From contig NZ_JACLZF010000002.1 in assembly GCF_014243345.1 (NCBI RefSeq), positions 310,001 to 374,000 of the forward strand: a stretch of DNA of 64,000 nucleotides, written 5' to 3'. Below are positions 8,813 to 21,800 of the stretch, piece after piece; within the stretch, counting starts at the first letter, position 1, and each line of letters begins with the position of its first letter. The notes beneath the pieces are model-generated. The model did no database searches. It saw nothing but the letters and a program-made list of their open reading frames with translations, and had not been told where the DNA came from. Made by a program: the position numbers and the translations under genes. Source of the DNA: Robiginitalea sp. SC105 (GTDB lineage: Bacteria; Bacteroidota; Bacteroidia; Flavobacteriales; Flavobacteriaceae).

Positions 8813-11800
8813 TTACCGGGGTAAGTTAACCAAAAAAGTGGCCCCTTCACCCTCCTTGCTGTTGACTTTGAGTTCCCCGTTATGCCCCTTGGTGACGATG
8901 TCATAGCTCATGGAGAGCCCCAGCCCGGTCCCCGCCCCGGTGGGCTTGGTGGTGAAGAAGGGTTGGAAGATCTTCTCCCGTATTTTTTCGGGTATTCCAT
9001 TTCCGTTATCTGCGACGCGGATTTCAACCCCGCCATTGGCCTTTTTGGTGCTGACCGTAACTTTGGGCTCATAGCCGGCTTCCCCTTGTTTCTGACGTTC
9101 TTGAACGGCGTGGAAAGCATTGGTGAGCAGGTTGAGCAGCACCCGGCCGATGTCCTGTGGGATGACACTCACCCGGGGCAGGTCCTGGTCAAAATTCGTT
9201 TCCACGGAAGCGTTAAAGGACTTGTCTTTGGCCCGCAGCCCGTGGTAAGCCAGGCGGAGGTATTCGTCGGCCAGTTTGTTGAGGTCGGTGGGTTCCTTTT
9301 TGCCGTCGCTGCTTCGGCTGTGCTGTAACATGCCTTTTACGATCCCCTCGGCCCGTTTGCCGTGGTATATAATCTTTTGCTCATTTTCATCAATATCGTC
9401 AGCGATGTCCTGAACCTCTTTTAATTTTCCGGCCTTCAAATCTTCTTTCAGTTCTTTGATAAGCTCGGAATTCACCTCTGAAAAATTATTGACAAAGTTC
9501 AGCGGGTTCTGGATCTCGTGGGCAATGCCGGCCGTGAGCTCGCCCAGGGAAGCCATTTTTTCGGAGTGGATGAGCTGGGTCTGGGTGGCTTTTAGCTGCT
9601 CATAGGCCTTTTCGATTTCCCGGGCGTGTTCCAGCTCTTTGGCCTGGGTTCGTTCCCGTTCCCTGCGCAACGTCCGATGTCTCTGGAAGAGGTGGAACCT
9701 GTACGCCATCAAGGCCAGCAGGAGCGCAAAGATGGCATAGGCCCATGTGGTCCTCCACCAGGGAGGGGTGATGGAGAAGGAGATAGTTTTTGCATCACTC
9801 CACACCATATTCGGATTGGCAGCCCGGACGGAGAAAGTATATTCTCCGGGGGGCAGGTCATAATAATATGCGGAACGGCTCCCCCCGACATACCGCCACT
9901 CGTCTTCGGTGGGGGACAACCTGTAGGCGAACTGGTTATTCTGGGGGTTGTCATAATGGATTCCGGTATAGGTGATGGATATATTTTTCTGGGTGTGGTC
10001 CAGGATAATGGCAGCGCCTTTGGTATCAGTGACCGACTCATCACCCACTTTCATACCCGTGATCCGGGTGATCGGCGGCTGGGTATCCTCGGTGAATGCC
10101 AACGGATCGAATATCGTTATCCCATTGCTGCCCCCGAAGGCGAATAACCCGTTGCTCAGTTCAAGGACGGAATGATCGGCATACAGGTTTTGCGCGCCTT
10201 CCGCATTCCCGTAGCTTGTGATTTGTTCGGTGGCCTTATCGAAACGGGCCATACCCCGGAATGTGCTCATCCAGAGCACATTGTTCTCATTGTCTTCCAG
10301 TATGCCCTGGATGCTTGGGCTCGGCAGGCCCTCATCCAGTCCATAGTACCGTATTTCCCCCGTTTCCGGGTTGTACCTGTTGAGCCCTCCCTGCCAGGTG
10401 CCTACCCATAAAGTTCCGTCCTCATCCTCCAGGAGGGAATTGATATCCTGGGAGGAGAAAACGGGTCCATCCTTTGGATCAAATCCATGACGTTTAAAAC
10501 TTCCCGTTGCCTTATCGAGCAAAAACAGTCCCGCGTTGGTTTGCACCCACAGACCTCCATGCCTGCTTTCCATGACCTCCAGGACCTCGTTGCTGACTTC
10601 CTGGCCCATCTCGCCCCGGGAAAAGTCATACCGTTCGTAAGAGTCCCTAGTCTGACGGTATAATCCGGACATCGTACTGATCCACAGGTCACCTTCGGAA
10701 TCCCGGTATACATGATGCAGAAACCCGAGGTCTGCGGTTTCATCCAGGATGTGCGGATCGATTACCTGACCCGTGTTGACATCATACCCGTATAACTTCC
10801 GCCCATCGCGAAACAATAGCCTTCCTTTATCATAGGCATTGATCATCTGCGGCCGGTTGAATTGGGGCAGCCGGTCCTTGAACAGGAATTTTTCAATTTC
10901 ACCCGTGGTGGGATTAATCTTGTTCAGGCCTTCTTCCCCGGCCGAGTTATAGGTGGCGAACCATACATTTCCGGATTCATCTTCAAACGGAGTGGTTGCC
11001 CAACCTTCGGTTACCGAATTAGGGTCATCCGGATTATGCAGGTAGGAGGTCAGCAATTGTTGGGGAGGGATACTGTAGAGGCCATACGATTGGGTTCCCA
11101 GCCATATATTGCCCATTGCATCATTCAGGAAGGCGGTAAAGGGCCTGAGTGTTGTGGTTGAGGGAGCGCTAAACTTACCGCTATTGACATCGAACAATTC
11201 CACTCCGTCCCGGTGACTTATCCACAAATAGTTCTGGTCAAACCCGATTCGTGTGGTCCAGTCCACCACGCCATTAAAGGAAGACGGAAAAGATAGGAAC
11301 TCGACGGTTTCCTGTGCAGGATCAATTTTACCGAGACGCCATTGGTTGGTGACAAACCAAATATTTCCGTGGTCATCCCATACGATATCCGAAGGAAATT
11401 CCTGATTTTCTTCAGAAAACATACCTGGTTCGGCTCCTAAGGACCGAATACTGCCAGATTCAATCAACACCAATCCCTGATTGGTCACAAGGGCTATTTC
11501 TCCTTCCGGGTTGCTCGCCATCTGATAGACGTTATGTACCGCTTCCCCATCCGGCAGGGTTACCATTTCGAAGGTTTCCGTGCTCTCGCTGAATTTGAGG
11601 AGCCCCGGGTAATCCTCATACCCCATTCTGGAGTTAATCCCGAAATATATGGTGCCCTTGCCATCGGATTCTATTTCGGAAATATTTGCCTGGGCATTTT
11701 CCGGGTAGTCAACGAAGTCGTAGATAGGATAGTTCCGGAATAATCCTGTCTTCACATCGCGGCGGTACACTTTGCCCTGACTCCCGATCCAGATATCCCC

Positions 11801-12073
11801 GTTGCTGCCCTCTTCGAGTTTATAGAGCAACAGGTCATCGATGGTTGTGGAGTCTTTTGGGTCCGGGTAATAATTTCTGAAATCGTACCCGTCAAAGGTG
11901 TATAGCCCGCTTAGCGTTGAGATCCATATCTCGCTGTTCCGGTCTGCCAGTAGGTCGGTGATGATGATCGAGTTGAGTTCCTCATAATAGTTGACCCGGC
12001 TAAACTGGTTTTGACTGTAGCCCCAATTGTAAATGAGCAGGAGGAATAACCAGATGGAAAAGCGCTGCATCAT
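8813..12073 (-). CDS. Propeller sensor histidine kinase K7
   Basis: A 1086-residue kinase with signal peptide ([20 protein letters not shown]), Reg_prop blades, a Y_Y_Y domain before [10 protein letters not shown], a transmembrane helix around 772-792, a coiled coil, and a HisKA-HATPase transmitter with H852. The start is placed at ATG 12073 because it overlaps the K6 stop (ATGATG after the last Glu codon); an upstream TTG at 12091 gives six extra residues and looks less likely. Its propeller is more divergent than those of K4, K5, K6 and K8: it has few of the HDPxDPxSL inter-blade motifs and more standard blades such as [15 protein letters not shown]. It ends 11 bases before K8, so co-transcription is likely. 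Confidence 0.92.
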   Translation of the reverse strand: MMQRFSIWLFLLLIYNWGYSQNQFSRVNYYEELNSIIITDLLADRNSEIWISTLSGLYTFDGYDFRNYYPDPKDSTTIDDLLLYKLEEGSNGDIWIGSQGKVYRRDVKTGLFRNYPIYDFVDYPENAQANISEIESDGKGTIYFGINSRMGYEDYPGLLKFSESTETFEMVTLPDGEAVHNVYQMASNPEGEIALVTNQGLVLIESGSIRSLGAEPGMFSEENQEFPSDIVWDDHGNIWFVTNQWRLGKIDPAQETVEFLSFPSSFNGVVDWTTRIGFDQNYLWISHRDGVELFDVNSGKFSAPSTTTLRPFTAFLNDAMGNIWLGTQSYGLYSIPPQQLLTSYLHNPDDPNSVTEGWATTPFEDESGNVWFATYNSAGEEGLNKINPTTGEIEKFLFKDRLPQFNRPQMINAYDKGRLLFRDGRKLYGYDVNTGQVIDPHILDETADLGFLHHVYRDSEGDLWISTMSGLYRQTRDSYERYDFSRGEMGQEVSNEVLEVMESRHGGLWVQTNAGLFLLDKATGSFKRHGFDPKDGPVFSSQDINSLLEDEDGTLWVGTWQGGLNRYNPETGEIRYYGLDEGLPSPSIQGILEDNENNVLWMSTFRGMARFDKATEQITSYGNAEGAQNLYADHSVLELSNGLFAFGGSNGITIFDPLAFTEDTQPPITRITGMKVGDESVTDTKGAAIILDHTQKNISITYTGIHYDNPQNNQFAYRLSPTEDEWRYVGGSRSAYYYDLPPGEYTFSVRAANPNMVWSDAKTISFSITPPWWRTTWAYAIFALLLALMAYRFHLFQRHRTLRRERERTQAKELEHAREIEKAYEQLKATQTQLIHSEKMASLGELTAGIAHEIQNPLNFVNNFSEVNSELIKELKEDLKAGKLKEVQDIADDIDENEQKIIYHGKRAEGIVKGMLQHSRSSDGKKEPTDLNKLADEYLRLAYHGLRAKDKSFNASVETNFDQDLPRVSVIPQDIGRVLLNLLTNAFHAVQERQKQGEAGYEPKVTVSTKKANGGVEIRVADNGNGIPEKIREKIFQPFFTTKPTGAGTGLGLSMSYDIVTKGHNGELKVNSKEGEGATFLVNLPR

Positions 12074-15000
12074 TCGTTTAAGATAATACAAAATTCAGAG
12101 CCTTCACCTGTCTTCGATTCCACTTTAAGCTGCCCCCCATGCCCCTTGGTCACGATATCATAGCTCATGGAAAGCCCCAGCCCGGTACCTTCCCCGGTGG
12201 GCTTGGTGGTAAAGAAGGGCTGGAAAATCTTCTCCCGGATGCCTTCCGGGATACCACCCCCGTTGTCGGTTACCCGGATTTCAACCCCGGCATTGGTCTT
12301 TTTGGTGCTGACAGTAACTGTGGGCTGATAGCCTGCTTCCCCTTTTTTCTGACGTTCCTGGACGGCGTGGAAGGCGTTGGTGAGCAGGTTGAGCATTACC
12401 CGGCCGATGTCCTGGGGGATGACGCTGATCTCAGGCAGGCCCAGATCAAAATCCGTTTCCATGATGGCGTTGAACGATTTGTCTTTGGCCCGCAGCCCGT
12501 GGTAGGCCAGGCGCAGGTATTCGTCGGCCAGTTTGTTGAGGTCGGTGGGCTCCTGTTTGCCTTCGGAGCTGCGGCTGTGCTGGAGCATGCCCTTTACGAT
12601 ATCGCCTGCCCGGTTGCCGTGGTGGTTTATTTTTTCGAGGTTCTGTTTGAGGTCATTGGCAATGGCATCTACCTCCTGGTAGTCTTTCTTTTTGATCTCC
12701 TCTTTCATCTCGTCTACGAGCTCCCGGCTCACCTCAGAGAAATTGTTGACAAAGTTGAGCGGGTTCTGAATTTCGTGGGCAATCCCGGCGGTCAGCTCGC
12801 CAAGGGAGGCCATTTTTTCGGAGTGGATCAGCTGAGCCTGTGTGGATTTTAGATGGGTATGAGCAACTTCGAGCTTTTCATAGGCCTTTTTAATTTCAAG
12901 GGCTTGTTCCAGTTTTACTTTTTGGGCCTTTTCGCGCTCAAGGCGCAATACCCGTTCCTTTTGATAGTGGTACAGTTGCCAGAGCCCCAATAAGAAAAGG
13001 GCCGTATAAGCTGTATAGGCCCACCAGGTGGCCCACCACGGGGGCAGTACTTCCAGCTGAACCTCATTTTCGGACCATAGCCCGCTGCTGCTGTTCTGGG
13101 CTTTCAACCGGAAGGTATACGCTCCGGGCGGCACCGCTGCGTAATTGACGGGGAGTTCCGCACTGCCCTGAAGCCAACCCGGGTCGTATCCCTCGAGCAT
13201 ATACATCACCTCTTTCCCCCCCGAACTCCGGAAGTCAATCGCTGAATAGGAAATGGAAAAGGAGTTCTGGTCGGATTTCAACGTTACATCCATTGCCTGG
13301 CCATTTAAATCGATTAGGCTCAGGCTGTTCCCGGAATTCGATTCACCTTTTATCTCCAGTTCTGTCGCATACAACAGGGAGGTGTCCCGAGATTGCCATA
13401 ATTGCTCCGGGTTAAAGGCGTAGTAACCGTCATTCATTCCAAAAAGCAGGGTTCCGTCTTTTTTGCGATAGGGATAGTTCAGGGTGGCGTTCATCAAGAA
13501 TCCGCGAATCCCAAAGTGGGCCCCGAACTCCAGTGTGGTTCCGGATTTTGGATTGTATTTCAACAGGCCGGTTGTATTGTGGATCCATATATTATTTTCC
13601 GAATCATGTAGTACCTCCCTCGGGATCGTCTGTATGCCCGAATTCACGAATCGGCCTATTTTTGGGTCGTATTTGAACAACCCCAGTTCGCCGCCAGCCA
13701 CCCAAAGATCGCCATTGCCATCTAGAAGGAGGCTTGAGATCGTATATCCGCGCAGGTAGGTCCTGAACGATCCGTTCGAAGGATCCAAACGGCTCAACCC
13801 CTGGGCCGTTCCGATCCATAGATTTCCAGATGGGTCTTCCGCAAGGTCATATACCTCATCGTGCGCCAGGCTTGTACTGTCCTGCGGGTCATTCCGGAAT
13901 ATTTTAAAAGTACCCGATTCGCGCTTCAGCAGGTGCAACCCGCCACCGGTTGTCCCCACCCATAAATCGTAAGAGCTGTCTTCAAGGACATCGGATACCC
14001 ATGGCCATGCCAAACTTTCCGGGTCCTTCGGATCCGGGCTGTATCTCGTGAATTGACCCGTTTCCGGATCCAACTCATTCAGGCCTCCGGCGGTAGCGGC
14101 CCAGATTTTACCGTACCGATCTTTCGTTACGGAATTGACAACATCATTGCTGATACTAGTTGTATCCCCCGGGATATTCTTGTAAACGGTTCGCTTGCCT
14201 GTTGCGATATCTTCCCGTATCAGGCCCTCAGATGCCTTCCAGAGAATATTGGGTGATTCCTCATAAAAGTCCTTGACCTGGTTTTCCTTTATTATCGGGA
14301 AATCGTTCCAGAACAGATCAATCTTAAATAACCTGGGCTTCTCCTCCGTCATGATCCAAATAATGCCCTCATCCGACGCTAAGGCACACCATGCCGAATT
14401 ACTTCGGGCAAATGCATCCCAATCCTCGTTTTCGATTACACCTTCCGGATTTTCAGTAGCGGCCCCATAATGGGTTACCTTTTTATTAACCGGATCATAT
14501 CGGTTAACCCCATTGTCCACTGTGCCGATCCATATTTGCCCCATGCTGTCTTCGATGAGGAAAGTGATATGGGCCCAAAGTTCGTTTTCAATGGCTGGCC
14601 GGCTTAGATTATCCGGAAGGGCAGGATCATGGGTGTGGCGGGTGAAACGACCCGTTTTCCGATCCATGGTATGCAGCCCGTCACCATCGGTCCCCACCCA
14701 GAAATTACCATAGGAATCCTCCAGGATGGCACTAACCTTATTGCTTATGAGGCTCGTGGGATCTTCCGGGTCGTGGAGATATCGGGTAAATGTTCCGGAC
14801 TCCGGGTTAAACCGGTTCAAACCTCCGGCATCCGAGAAATAATCATAGGGAAATCCCGTGCCTGCCCAGATTGTTCCTTCACTGTCTTCATAAAGGGTTC
14901 GGACCACATTGTGGCTAAGGCTCGTGGGGTCGTTTTCATCATGCCGGAAATGTGTGAATTTCCCGGTATTCGGGTCCAGCCGGTCAAGTCCTTCGGAGGT

Positions 15001-15477
15001 GCCTGCCCAAACCATTCCGTTGCGATCAACGATAACCGTATGGACATATTTGTTGATCAGGCTTTCGGGGTCATCCGGATCGTGCCTGTAATGGGTGAAG
15101 GTATCGGTGTAGGGGTCATATTTATCGAGTCCCTCCCCTATAAGGGCGATCCAGATAAAACCGGAAGAATCGGCATAAAGGTCGTGCGGATAGGTTCCGC
15201 CAAGAGAATTGGGGTTTTCGCGATCATGCCTGAAGTACTTCATCTGGCTGCCGTCATAACGCACGATCATCTGGTTCGGCACATCTGAGAACCATATAAA
15301 ACCTCTTTTGTCCTCTGCGATGGAGGTAATCTTCCCGAGGGGGTCTCCGCCGGGTGTCAGGACTTCCTCAAAGATGATTTTCTGGGACTGGCCGGATACT
15401 ACCCCACTGTAAAAGACCATCCAGAAGGCTATAACGCACATTCGTTGAAGGCTATATCGTGACAGGTTCCTTTCCAT
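12070..15477 (-). CDS. Propeller sensor histidine kinase K6
   Basis: A 1135-residue kinase: signal peptide ([20 protein letters not shown], cleavage near VSGQS), propeller blades separated by a repeated HDPxDPxSLxxN motif, a Y_Y_Y domain, [10 protein letters not shown], a transmembrane helix near 816-838, a coiled coil, and a HisKA-HATPase with H901. Its sensor half closely resembles that of K4 (both start the mature part with SQKI and share the block [17 protein letters not shown]), which points to duplication. Its start lies only 6 bases after the SusC-like gene, so receptor and kinase are probably one transcript. At the DNA level its HATPase region shares a 109-base identical run with the soluble kinase K2 (12204-12312 against 28314-28422). 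Confidence 0.93.
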   Translation of the reverse strand: MERNLSRYSLQRMCVIAFWMVFYSGVVSGQSQKIIFEEVLTPGGDPLGKITSIAEDKRGFIWFSDVPNQMIVRYDGSQMKYFRHDRENPNSLGGTYPHDLYADSSGFIWIALIGEGLDKYDPYTDTFTHYRHDPDDPESLINKYVHTVIVDRNGMVWAGTSEGLDRLDPNTGKFTHFRHDENDPTSLSHNVVRTLYEDSEGTIWAGTGFPYDYFSDAGGLNRFNPESGTFTRYLHDPEDPTSLISNKVSAILEDSYGNFWVGTDGDGLHTMDRKTGRFTRHTHDPALPDNLSRPAIENELWAHITFLIEDSMGQIWIGTVDNGVNRYDPVNKKVTHYGAATENPEGVIENEDWDAFARSNSAWCALASDEGIIWIMTEEKPRLFKIDLFWNDFPIIKENQVKDFYEESPNILWKASEGLIREDIATGKRTVYKNIPGDTTSISNDVVNSVTKDRYGKIWAATAGGLNELDPETGQFTRYSPDPKDPESLAWPWVSDVLEDSSYDLWVGTTGGGLHLLKRESGTFKIFRNDPQDSTSLAHDEVYDLAEDPSGNLWIGTAQGLSRLDPSNGSFRTYLRGYTISSLLLDGNGDLWVAGGELGLFKYDPKIGRFVNSGIQTIPREVLHDSENNIWIHNTTGLLKYNPKSGTTLEFGAHFGIRGFLMNATLNYPYRKKDGTLLFGMNDGYYAFNPEQLWQSRDTSLLYATELEIKGESNSGNSLSLIDLNGQAMDVTLKSDQNSFSISYSAIDFRSSGGKEVMYMLEGYDPGWLQGSAELPVNYAAVPPGAYTFRLKAQNSSSGLWSENEVQLEVLPPWWATWWAYTAYTALFLLGLWQLYHYQKERVLRLEREKAQKVKLEQALEIKKAYEKLEVAHTHLKSTQAQLIHSEKMASLGELTAGIAHEIQNPLNFVNNFSEVSRELVDEMKEEIKKKDYQEVDAIANDLKQNLEKINHHGNRAGDIVKGMLQHSRSSEGKQEPTDLNKLADEYLRLAYHGLRAKDKSFNAIMETDFDLGLPEISVIPQDIGRVMLNLLTNAFHAVQERQKKGEAGYQPTVTVSTKKTNAGVEIRVTDNGGGIPEGIREKIFQPFFTTKPTGEGTGLGLSMSYDIVTKGHGGQLKVESKTGEGSEFCIILNE

Positions 15478-15483
15478 GGCTTA

Positions 15484-18400
15484 TTAAAACTTTGCCGTTA
15501 CACCCAAGGTTATTGTACGGGGCCTCGGGTAAGCCAGGTAGTCCAAACCTGCTGTGGGGATACCATTGAGAAAATTGGCACCGTTCGTATTAATCTCAGG
15601 ATCCAGGCCGCTATACCCTGTAATCAGAAACAGGTTTTGCCCGGTTATATTTAAAATAAGACTTTCAAGTGTTCCGGTATTGCCAAGCGGTACCTTGTAT
15701 GAGACGGTTGCGTTCTGGAAACGGACAAAATCGCCCTTTTCCAGAAAACGAGTGGATACCACGGCGGTGGAAGCAGGGTTCTCGCTGCTTGCAAGCACAT
15801 CCCTTGTAACGTTCTGAGACGTGGACAATTGCCCGGTGTTGAAGAAGGCATTGGCGGTGTTGTTGTAGACCGAGAATCCGAATTGGGCATTGAAAAAGGC
15901 CGAGAAGCTCCAATTCTTGTGCCGTAAGTTCAATGATAATCCCGAAGTGATATCCGGCAGGCCGTCTTCGCCCACAAAGAATTTGTCTACGTCGGGATTG
16001 CCGATGCCGTTGCCGTCTATATCCCGGTATGTAGGATTGCCCGCAGAATCGAATCCGGTGAATTCTGCCATATAAAAGGAAGCCAGGGAGCGCCCGGATT
16101 CAAAGCGCTGGGCAAAGGATCCGGTAACACCGGGGCCATTGATAGCCCCCGTATTTATCGCCCCACGGAAATCCTGGATTTCGTTGTGGTTATACGAAGC
16201 GTTTAATGAAATCCACAGGCCCGTGTCCACACTTTGAACAAGGTCATAGAAAAAGGAGAATTCTATCCCCTTGTTGATTACCAGAGCATCCACGTTCCCA
16301 AACTGGAAAGGGTTGGTGGAGGGTGCAGCCGGAGGTGTCTGCAATAGCAGGTCCGTGGTCCTTCTGCGGTAGACATTGATGCTTCCCTCCAGCCGGTCCA
16401 GGTTCAAGCCCCAGTCGATACCAATGTTGACATCCAGCGTAGTTTCCCATCTGAGGTCTGGAACGTCCGTGGCGACGATGGACAGGCCATTCTGGTTTAC
16501 TGAGCCGTCGAGGTTTATTTCGAGATCCGAAAAACGCTGCCGGGCTACGAAGTTTCCATAACCAATACCCTCCTGGTTGCCGATGAGGCCGGCGCTAATC
16601 CTTAGTTTCAGGGTGGAGATGCGATTACCTATAAAATCTTCATCCCCGATCTGCCATGCGAAGGCACCTGAAGGGAAGAACCCGTACTGGTTTTCCGGGC
16701 CAAACCTGGAAGATCCGTCGGCCCGCAGGGTGGCGGTTAAAAAGTATTTTCCGGCGATGGAGTAGTTAACCCTGCCAAAAAAGGATTGCAGTTCATCTGT
16801 GAAGTTGTAATAATCTGCTGTTACGGCCTGTAACCGCCGGGAGAACCGAAAGGGGACCTCCTGGCCCGCCACCACATCGGGAAAAAGCCTGTTAACCTTC
16901 AGCGTTTCCCAGTTGCTGCCGTAAAAAAATTGCTGGAATGACCCTCCAACAGATTCGGCAGCGTCCCTGACCGTATTTCTAAGTTCATTGCCCATAGCTT
17001 TCAGACTTGAGGATTCGAAACCCCGGCCGGTGGAATTCCTGCCGGACGTCCTGAAACTTTGGTAGGCATACCCCACAAGGGCATCCAACGAATGGTTTTC
17101 AAAATCCTTCTCGTAGGTAACGGTGGCCTCCAGTAACCGGCTTGCCTTTTCAATATTGAAAAGTTTTCCTGTGTCACTTCCCAAAAAGTCATCTGCGTTC
17201 TCCCCACTGTTTAAAATGTTAGTCGTGGAGCGGGAGTCGTCATACCCCACGACAATCTTTGTGGAAATTTCCGGAGTAAGATCATATGCCACGGATACAT
17301 TAAGCAAGCTTCTTTTTGTTGAACCGCTGACCTGCTGATATTCCAAAACTTCCGAAGGGGTGAGGATGTTCTGGGAATTAAAATCGAGGCTTGCAGGAAT
17401 GGTCGGGTTGGCCCTGTAGGCTACAAAAAATGCTTCTTCAGGGGAAAAGGCCTCGTCCTTTACCTCGGTAAGTGTCCCTCGGAAACCGAGTTCCAGCCTG
17501 TCCCTGAAAAACCGTTGGGACCAGTTGAACCTTCCGTTGATCCGTTTCAGGGAGGATTTTTTAATAATACCGTACTGATCCTGGTAACCGATGGAAGCGA
17601 AAAAATTTCCGCTCCCATAATTTTTGGACCAGGAAAGATTCAGGTTTTCAGAAATGCTCGTCCTCGTAACAAATTCCTGCCAGTCCGTATCACCGCCGAA
17701 ATCCCGTGCCTCCGCATCACCACCCAATCGTGAAATACCTGCCAGGTATTCCTCCCGGTTCAAAAGGTCAAATTTACTGGCAGCAGTGGCTATACTTACC
17801 GCGGAGGAAAATTCAAAAACGCCCTGACCGCCTGACTTTCCGCTTTTTGTAGTTATGATGACCACTCCATTGGCGCTTCGGGAACCGTAAATAGCGGTGG
17901 CGGAAGCATCCTTCAGGATGCTGATACTTTCAATTTCCGAGGGGTTAAGAAAATTCAGGGGGTTCCTGGGAGGCCTGTCGGAATCGAATGTGGCGGTCGC
18001 CCCCCCATCCAGGGGGATCCCGTCTACAACAAATAAAGGATTGTTGCCTGATCGTATCGAATTACTGCCCCTGATACGGGTTTGGATCCCCGCTCCGGGC
18101 TCTCCGCTGGACACTGTTATCTGTACCCCGGCAGCTTTGCCCTGAATCAGTTGTTCCGGCGAATTGATGACACCCCTGTTGAACTGCTCCTCCTTCACCG
18201 CAACAAGGGCACCTGTGGCATCCGCTTCGGTTGTGGTTCCATACCCGATGACGATCACTTCATCGAGATAGGTGTCGGATACCTCCAGTGTGATATTCAG
18301 TGTGGTTTGTCCATTAACCGGAACTTCTTTAATCGCATAACCCACATAAGAAATTTCCAGGCTCGCATTTGAACCGGATATCTCCAGTGAAAAATGCCCC

Positions 18401-18591
18401 TCGAAATCGGTTTGTGTCCCGTTGGTGGTTCCTTTCTCCACAACAGCGGCTCCCATCAGCGGGCCATTGTTATCTGAAACGGTACCGGAAACGGAAAATT
18501 CCTGGGCAGCAACCCTACTCGAACCAATAACCAGTGCTACCATAAAAAGCACTTTGGTTATTAGACATAAATGTCCGGTTTTACAATTCAA
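15484..18591 (-). CDS. SusC/RagA-type TonB-dependent outer membrane receptor without a SusD partner
   Basis: A 1035-residue outer membrane transporter of the SusC family. It has a signal peptide (cleavage near VAAQE), a carboxypeptidase-D regulatory-like domain at about 30-110 (SVSGTVSDNNGPLMGAAVVE), a plug with the DEVIVIGYGT TonB-box region and the SusC-signature blocks VQITVSSGEPG and NPLFVVDGIPL, and a beta-barrel ending in an aromatic-terminal strand (ITLGVTAKF). No secretin/TonB short N-terminal signalling domain is seen. SusC proteins normally pair with a SusD lipoprotein encoded just downstream; here kinase K6 begins 6 bases downstream instead. The start used is TTG 18591; an internal ATG 48 bases further in would leave only a very short signal peptide. 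Substrate unknown. Confidence 0.93.
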   Translation of the reverse strand: MNCKTGHLCLITKVLFMVALVIGSSRVAAQEFSVSGTVSDNNGPLMGAAVVEKGTTNGTQTDFEGHFSLEISGSNASLEISYVGYAIKEVPVNGQTTLNITLEVSDTYLDEVIVIGYGTTTEADATGALVAVKEEQFNRGVINSPEQLIQGKAAGVQITVSSGEPGAGIQTRIRGSNSIRSGNNPLFVVDGIPLDGGATATFDSDRPPRNPLNFLNPSEIESISILKDASATAIYGSRSANGVVIITTKSGKSGGQGVFEFSSAVSIATAASKFDLLNREEYLAGISRLGGDAEARDFGGDTDWQEFVTRTSISENLNLSWSKNYGSGNFFASIGYQDQYGIIKKSSLKRINGRFNWSQRFFRDRLELGFRGTLTEVKDEAFSPEEAFFVAYRANPTIPASLDFNSQNILTPSEVLEYQQVSGSTKRSLLNVSVAYDLTPEISTKIVVGYDDSRSTTNILNSGENADDFLGSDTGKLFNIEKASRLLEATVTYEKDFENHSLDALVGYAYQSFRTSGRNSTGRGFESSSLKAMGNELRNTVRDAAESVGGSFQQFFYGSNWETLKVNRLFPDVVAGQEVPFRFSRRLQAVTADYYNFTDELQSFFGRVNYSIAGKYFLTATLRADGSSRFGPENQYGFFPSGAFAWQIGDEDFIGNRISTLKLRISAGLIGNQEGIGYGNFVARQRFSDLEINLDGSVNQNGLSIVATDVPDLRWETTLDVNIGIDWGLNLDRLEGSINVYRRRTTDLLLQTPPAAPSTNPFQFGNVDALVINKGIEFSFFYDLVQSVDTGLWISLNASYNHNEIQDFRGAINTGAINGPGVTGSFAQRFESGRSLASFYMAEFTGFDSAGNPTYRDIDGNGIGNPDVDKFFVGEDGLPDITSGLSLNLRHKNWSFSAFFNAQFGFSVYNNTANAFFNTGQLSTSQNVTRDVLASSENPASTAVVSTRFLEKGDFVRFQNATVSYKVPLGNTGTLESLILNITGQNLFLITGYSGLDPEINTNGANFLNGIPTAGLDYLAYPRPRTITLGVTAKF

Positions 18592-18731
18592 GGGATCAAT
18601 TTATTATTTCTTAATGCAATTGTGCCTGCATATTCAGATCCTACTCATTGGCGTCTAAAGGGTTTGAGTATATAGTTGAATTAAGCATGGAGGTTATCTG
18701 GCGCATGCATAACGCGCTTAAACGCTCATCT

Positions 18732-18739
18732 CTAAGATA
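18732..18739 (-). promoter_or_regulatory. Candidate -7 promoter element upstream of the SusC-kinase operon
   Basis: The octamer TATCTTAG on the minus strand differs at one position from the Bacteroidota TAnnTTTG -7 consensus. It lies about 140 bases upstream of the SusC-like start, in the largest gap (244 bases) within the propeller-kinase part. The same octamer stands before the DUF4242 gene at 28074-28081. An imperfect palindrome around GCGCTTAAACGC (near 18715-18726) sits close to the expected start of transcription and could bind a regulator. Confidence 0.35.
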
Positions 18740-18835
18740 TTAAAAAAATCACCTTCAGGTAAATTCCCGCGGGGAATGCGGTTTGGGCATAAAATCTCAA
18801 TCGCGGGGGTCAACGGTTCCGGGGATACCGGGAAA

Positions 18836-21800
18836 CTAGCCGGGCAACATAAATGTAAAAGTTGCACCCTCACCGATTTTACTCGTTACGGATAACTCCC
18901 CCCCATGGGCTTTTATAATGTCATAACTCAGGGAAAGCCCAAGCCCGGTGCCCTCACCGGTAGGTTTGGTGGTAAAGAATGGCTGGAAGATCTTGTCCCT
19001 GATTTTATCCGGAATGCCGAGGCCGTTGTCGGTTACCTGGATTTCAACGCCTTCTTTGGTTCGACGGGTTCTGACGATAACCATGGGGCCATAGCCCTCA
19101 GGTGCATCCTTTTTCTTTTCGTTGACGGCATGAAAAGCATTGGTGAGCAGGTTGAGCAGCACCCTTCCGACGTCCTGGGGGATGACACTAACCTGGGGCA
19201 GGTCCGGATCGAAATCCGTTTCAAGGGTGGCGTTGAATGACTGATCCTTAGCCCGCAATCCGTGGTAGGCCATTCGCAAATATTTGTCTGCCAGTTTATT
19301 CAGGTCGGTGGATTCCTTCTTGCCATTGCTGCTGCGGCTGTGCTGCAACATGCCCCTGACAATACTGCCCGCCCGCTGGCCATGGTGGACGATCTTTTCC
19401 ATGTTCTGGACGAGGTCTTTTGCGATATAGTCAGCTTCTTCCGTATCCCCTTTTTTCAGCTCATCCCTCATTTCTTCCAGGAGTTCCCGGCTAACCTCAG
19501 AGAAATTGTTGACAAAGTTGAGCGGGTTCTGAATTTCGTGCGCAATCCCGGCGGTCAGTTCGCCGAGTGAGGCCATTTTTTCGGAATGGATGAGCTGGGA
19601 CTGGGCGGATTTCAGATTGGAGTGTGCCACTTCGAGTTTGGAATAGGCCTTTTCAATTTCCCGGGCTTGCGCAAGTTCTTTCTGCTGGGACTTTTCGCGT
19701 TCCAGGCGCAATACGCGTTCCTTTTGATACCTGTATATCAACCATGCGCTCAGGATCAAAAGGATGGCATACAGGCCATAGGCCCACCAGGTGGCCCACC
19801 AGGGGTTTGCAACCCGGATATCAATGCTTTTTTCTACCCATTCACTGCTGTTGAGCACAGGGGCCTTGTAGATGAATTTGTAGTTGCCCGGGGGGACCTT
19901 TACATAGTTGACCTGTTGGCCTGAAAGGGATTCCTGCCAGAACTCATCGAAACCCTCCAACCTGTAAAGGATCTTTTTTTTGAAGGCACCTCTGAATTCG
20001 ATGGCGGCCAGGGTAATACTAAAAGTGTTTTGGCTATAGTCCAGGCGGATCGTGCCCGACGCATCCAGGGAGGTTGCAATTTTACTCTCCGCAGAAGGGA
20101 AAACCGGCTGGTTGTTCACCTTTAGTCTGTGCAGGTACAATCGCGGTTTCTCTATCGGGTTCTTAAAGGTAGTCGGATCGAAATAATAGTAGCCCCGCGG
20201 GCTGCTGGCAAAGTATATACTCCCCTCACTTCCGGCATAGGCACTTGTTAGATAGGGGTTTTGGTCTACAAGGACGCCATTCCCGGCGCCAAATTTTTCA
20301 ATATTGTCCCTTGCGGAATCCACTTTTACGATTCCCGTAGCAGTCCCAATCCAGAGGTTGTCGGATGTATCGGCTGCGATGGAAAAGGAAAATCCCCCCA
20401 GGTATTCCCCTGTCCTTTCCAACCTGAAAGGGATGATGGTGTCCCATGGCGGAGGGCTATGCCATACCCCGTTGTTGCTGGCTATCCACAGCCGGTCTTC
20501 AATATCCATATGCATATCGTTGAAACTGGGAATCGCCTGGTCCGATACAATTTCAAACTGATCCGTAGCGCTGTTTAATTTAAAAACATGATTGGTGGTG
20601 GATACGAATAACCTGCCGGAATCGTCGGCTGCGATATTCGTGATAGCCTGCCGCTCCCCGGTTGGGGTAAGCTCCCGGTAAACCGGGGCCTGCCGTTGCC
20701 GGTCCATATGGAACAGGCCCATGTTGGTGCCAATCCATAAAGCTCCACCTTGGTCCTCATAAATATCGGAAATGATGGTTTCAACTGTTCCATCCGGCCC
20801 TTCAGCGAAATTCCCGAACCTTGCAAAACCATCCTCGTCTTCGTTGTATCGGTTCAACCCGTTTCGCGTACCGATCCAAAGGGTATTTTCCTTGTCCTTG
20901 TAGATGTTGGTAATCCGGTTGTCCGTAAGGCTCCAGGGGTCTGACGGGATATGCTGGTATCTTTTGGTTGCTCCCGTGGCCGGGTTCTTCAGTATCAGGC
21001 CATTTTCCTCCGTCCCTATCCATAGTTCTTCAGAGCCCCGCTCGAAAACACATGCCACCTGATCATCAACAAGCGCCTCGCTGATCCGGGGTCGTTCCGG
21101 ATCTGCCTTGTATAGCTTGCTTTCCTCCGTGGCAACCCAAAGCAAGCCATCTTCAGAAACATGGGCCCACCATGTGGAGTTCTCATCGTAATCTCCTGAG
21201 GGCTGAGTATCTGCACCAATCCGGGACATGGTTTCCGACCGGGGATCCCAGCGGACAATGCCGTCACTAAAGGTGCCAAACCAAAGGAATCCCCTGTGGT
21301 CTTCCTTGATAAAGGTAATATGGTCCATAAGGTTTTCCGGGGCGGGTATTTGCAATTTGCTTTCAGATTCTGCATTGGCGGTGTAGCGCTTAAAAGTTCC
21401 ATTGGTCCGGTCCATCAAATGGAGGCCGTTATTGTTTGTGCCCACCCAGAAATTCCCACGGCTGTCTTCATAAATTGCTCGCACCTTATTGCCCAGAAGG
21501 CTCTTGTCATCCTCCGGATCATGCAGGAATCGGGTAAAGGAATTTGTCCCGGGGTCATAGCGGTTCATCCCCCCGTTTTTCTCATCCGGGTCCCAGGGGA
21601 CCCCTGTTCCAATCCAGATCGTCCCTTCCTGGTCTTCATAAAGGGAGCGTACAAGATTGCTGCTCAGGGATGTACTATCGTCCGGATCGTGGCGGAAATG
21701 TGCAATGTCTCCCGTAACCGGGTCCAGCCGGTCGAGTCCCTCAGTAGTCCCCAGCCATAGCCTTCCCTGCCGGTCCGGCAGGAGTACGACAACCGTATTG

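Noticed and set aside
18592-18835. Missed small gene in the gap before the SusC-like gene
   Set aside because: No frame with a plausible start and coding bias was found; the sequence is AT-rich with promoter-like elements.
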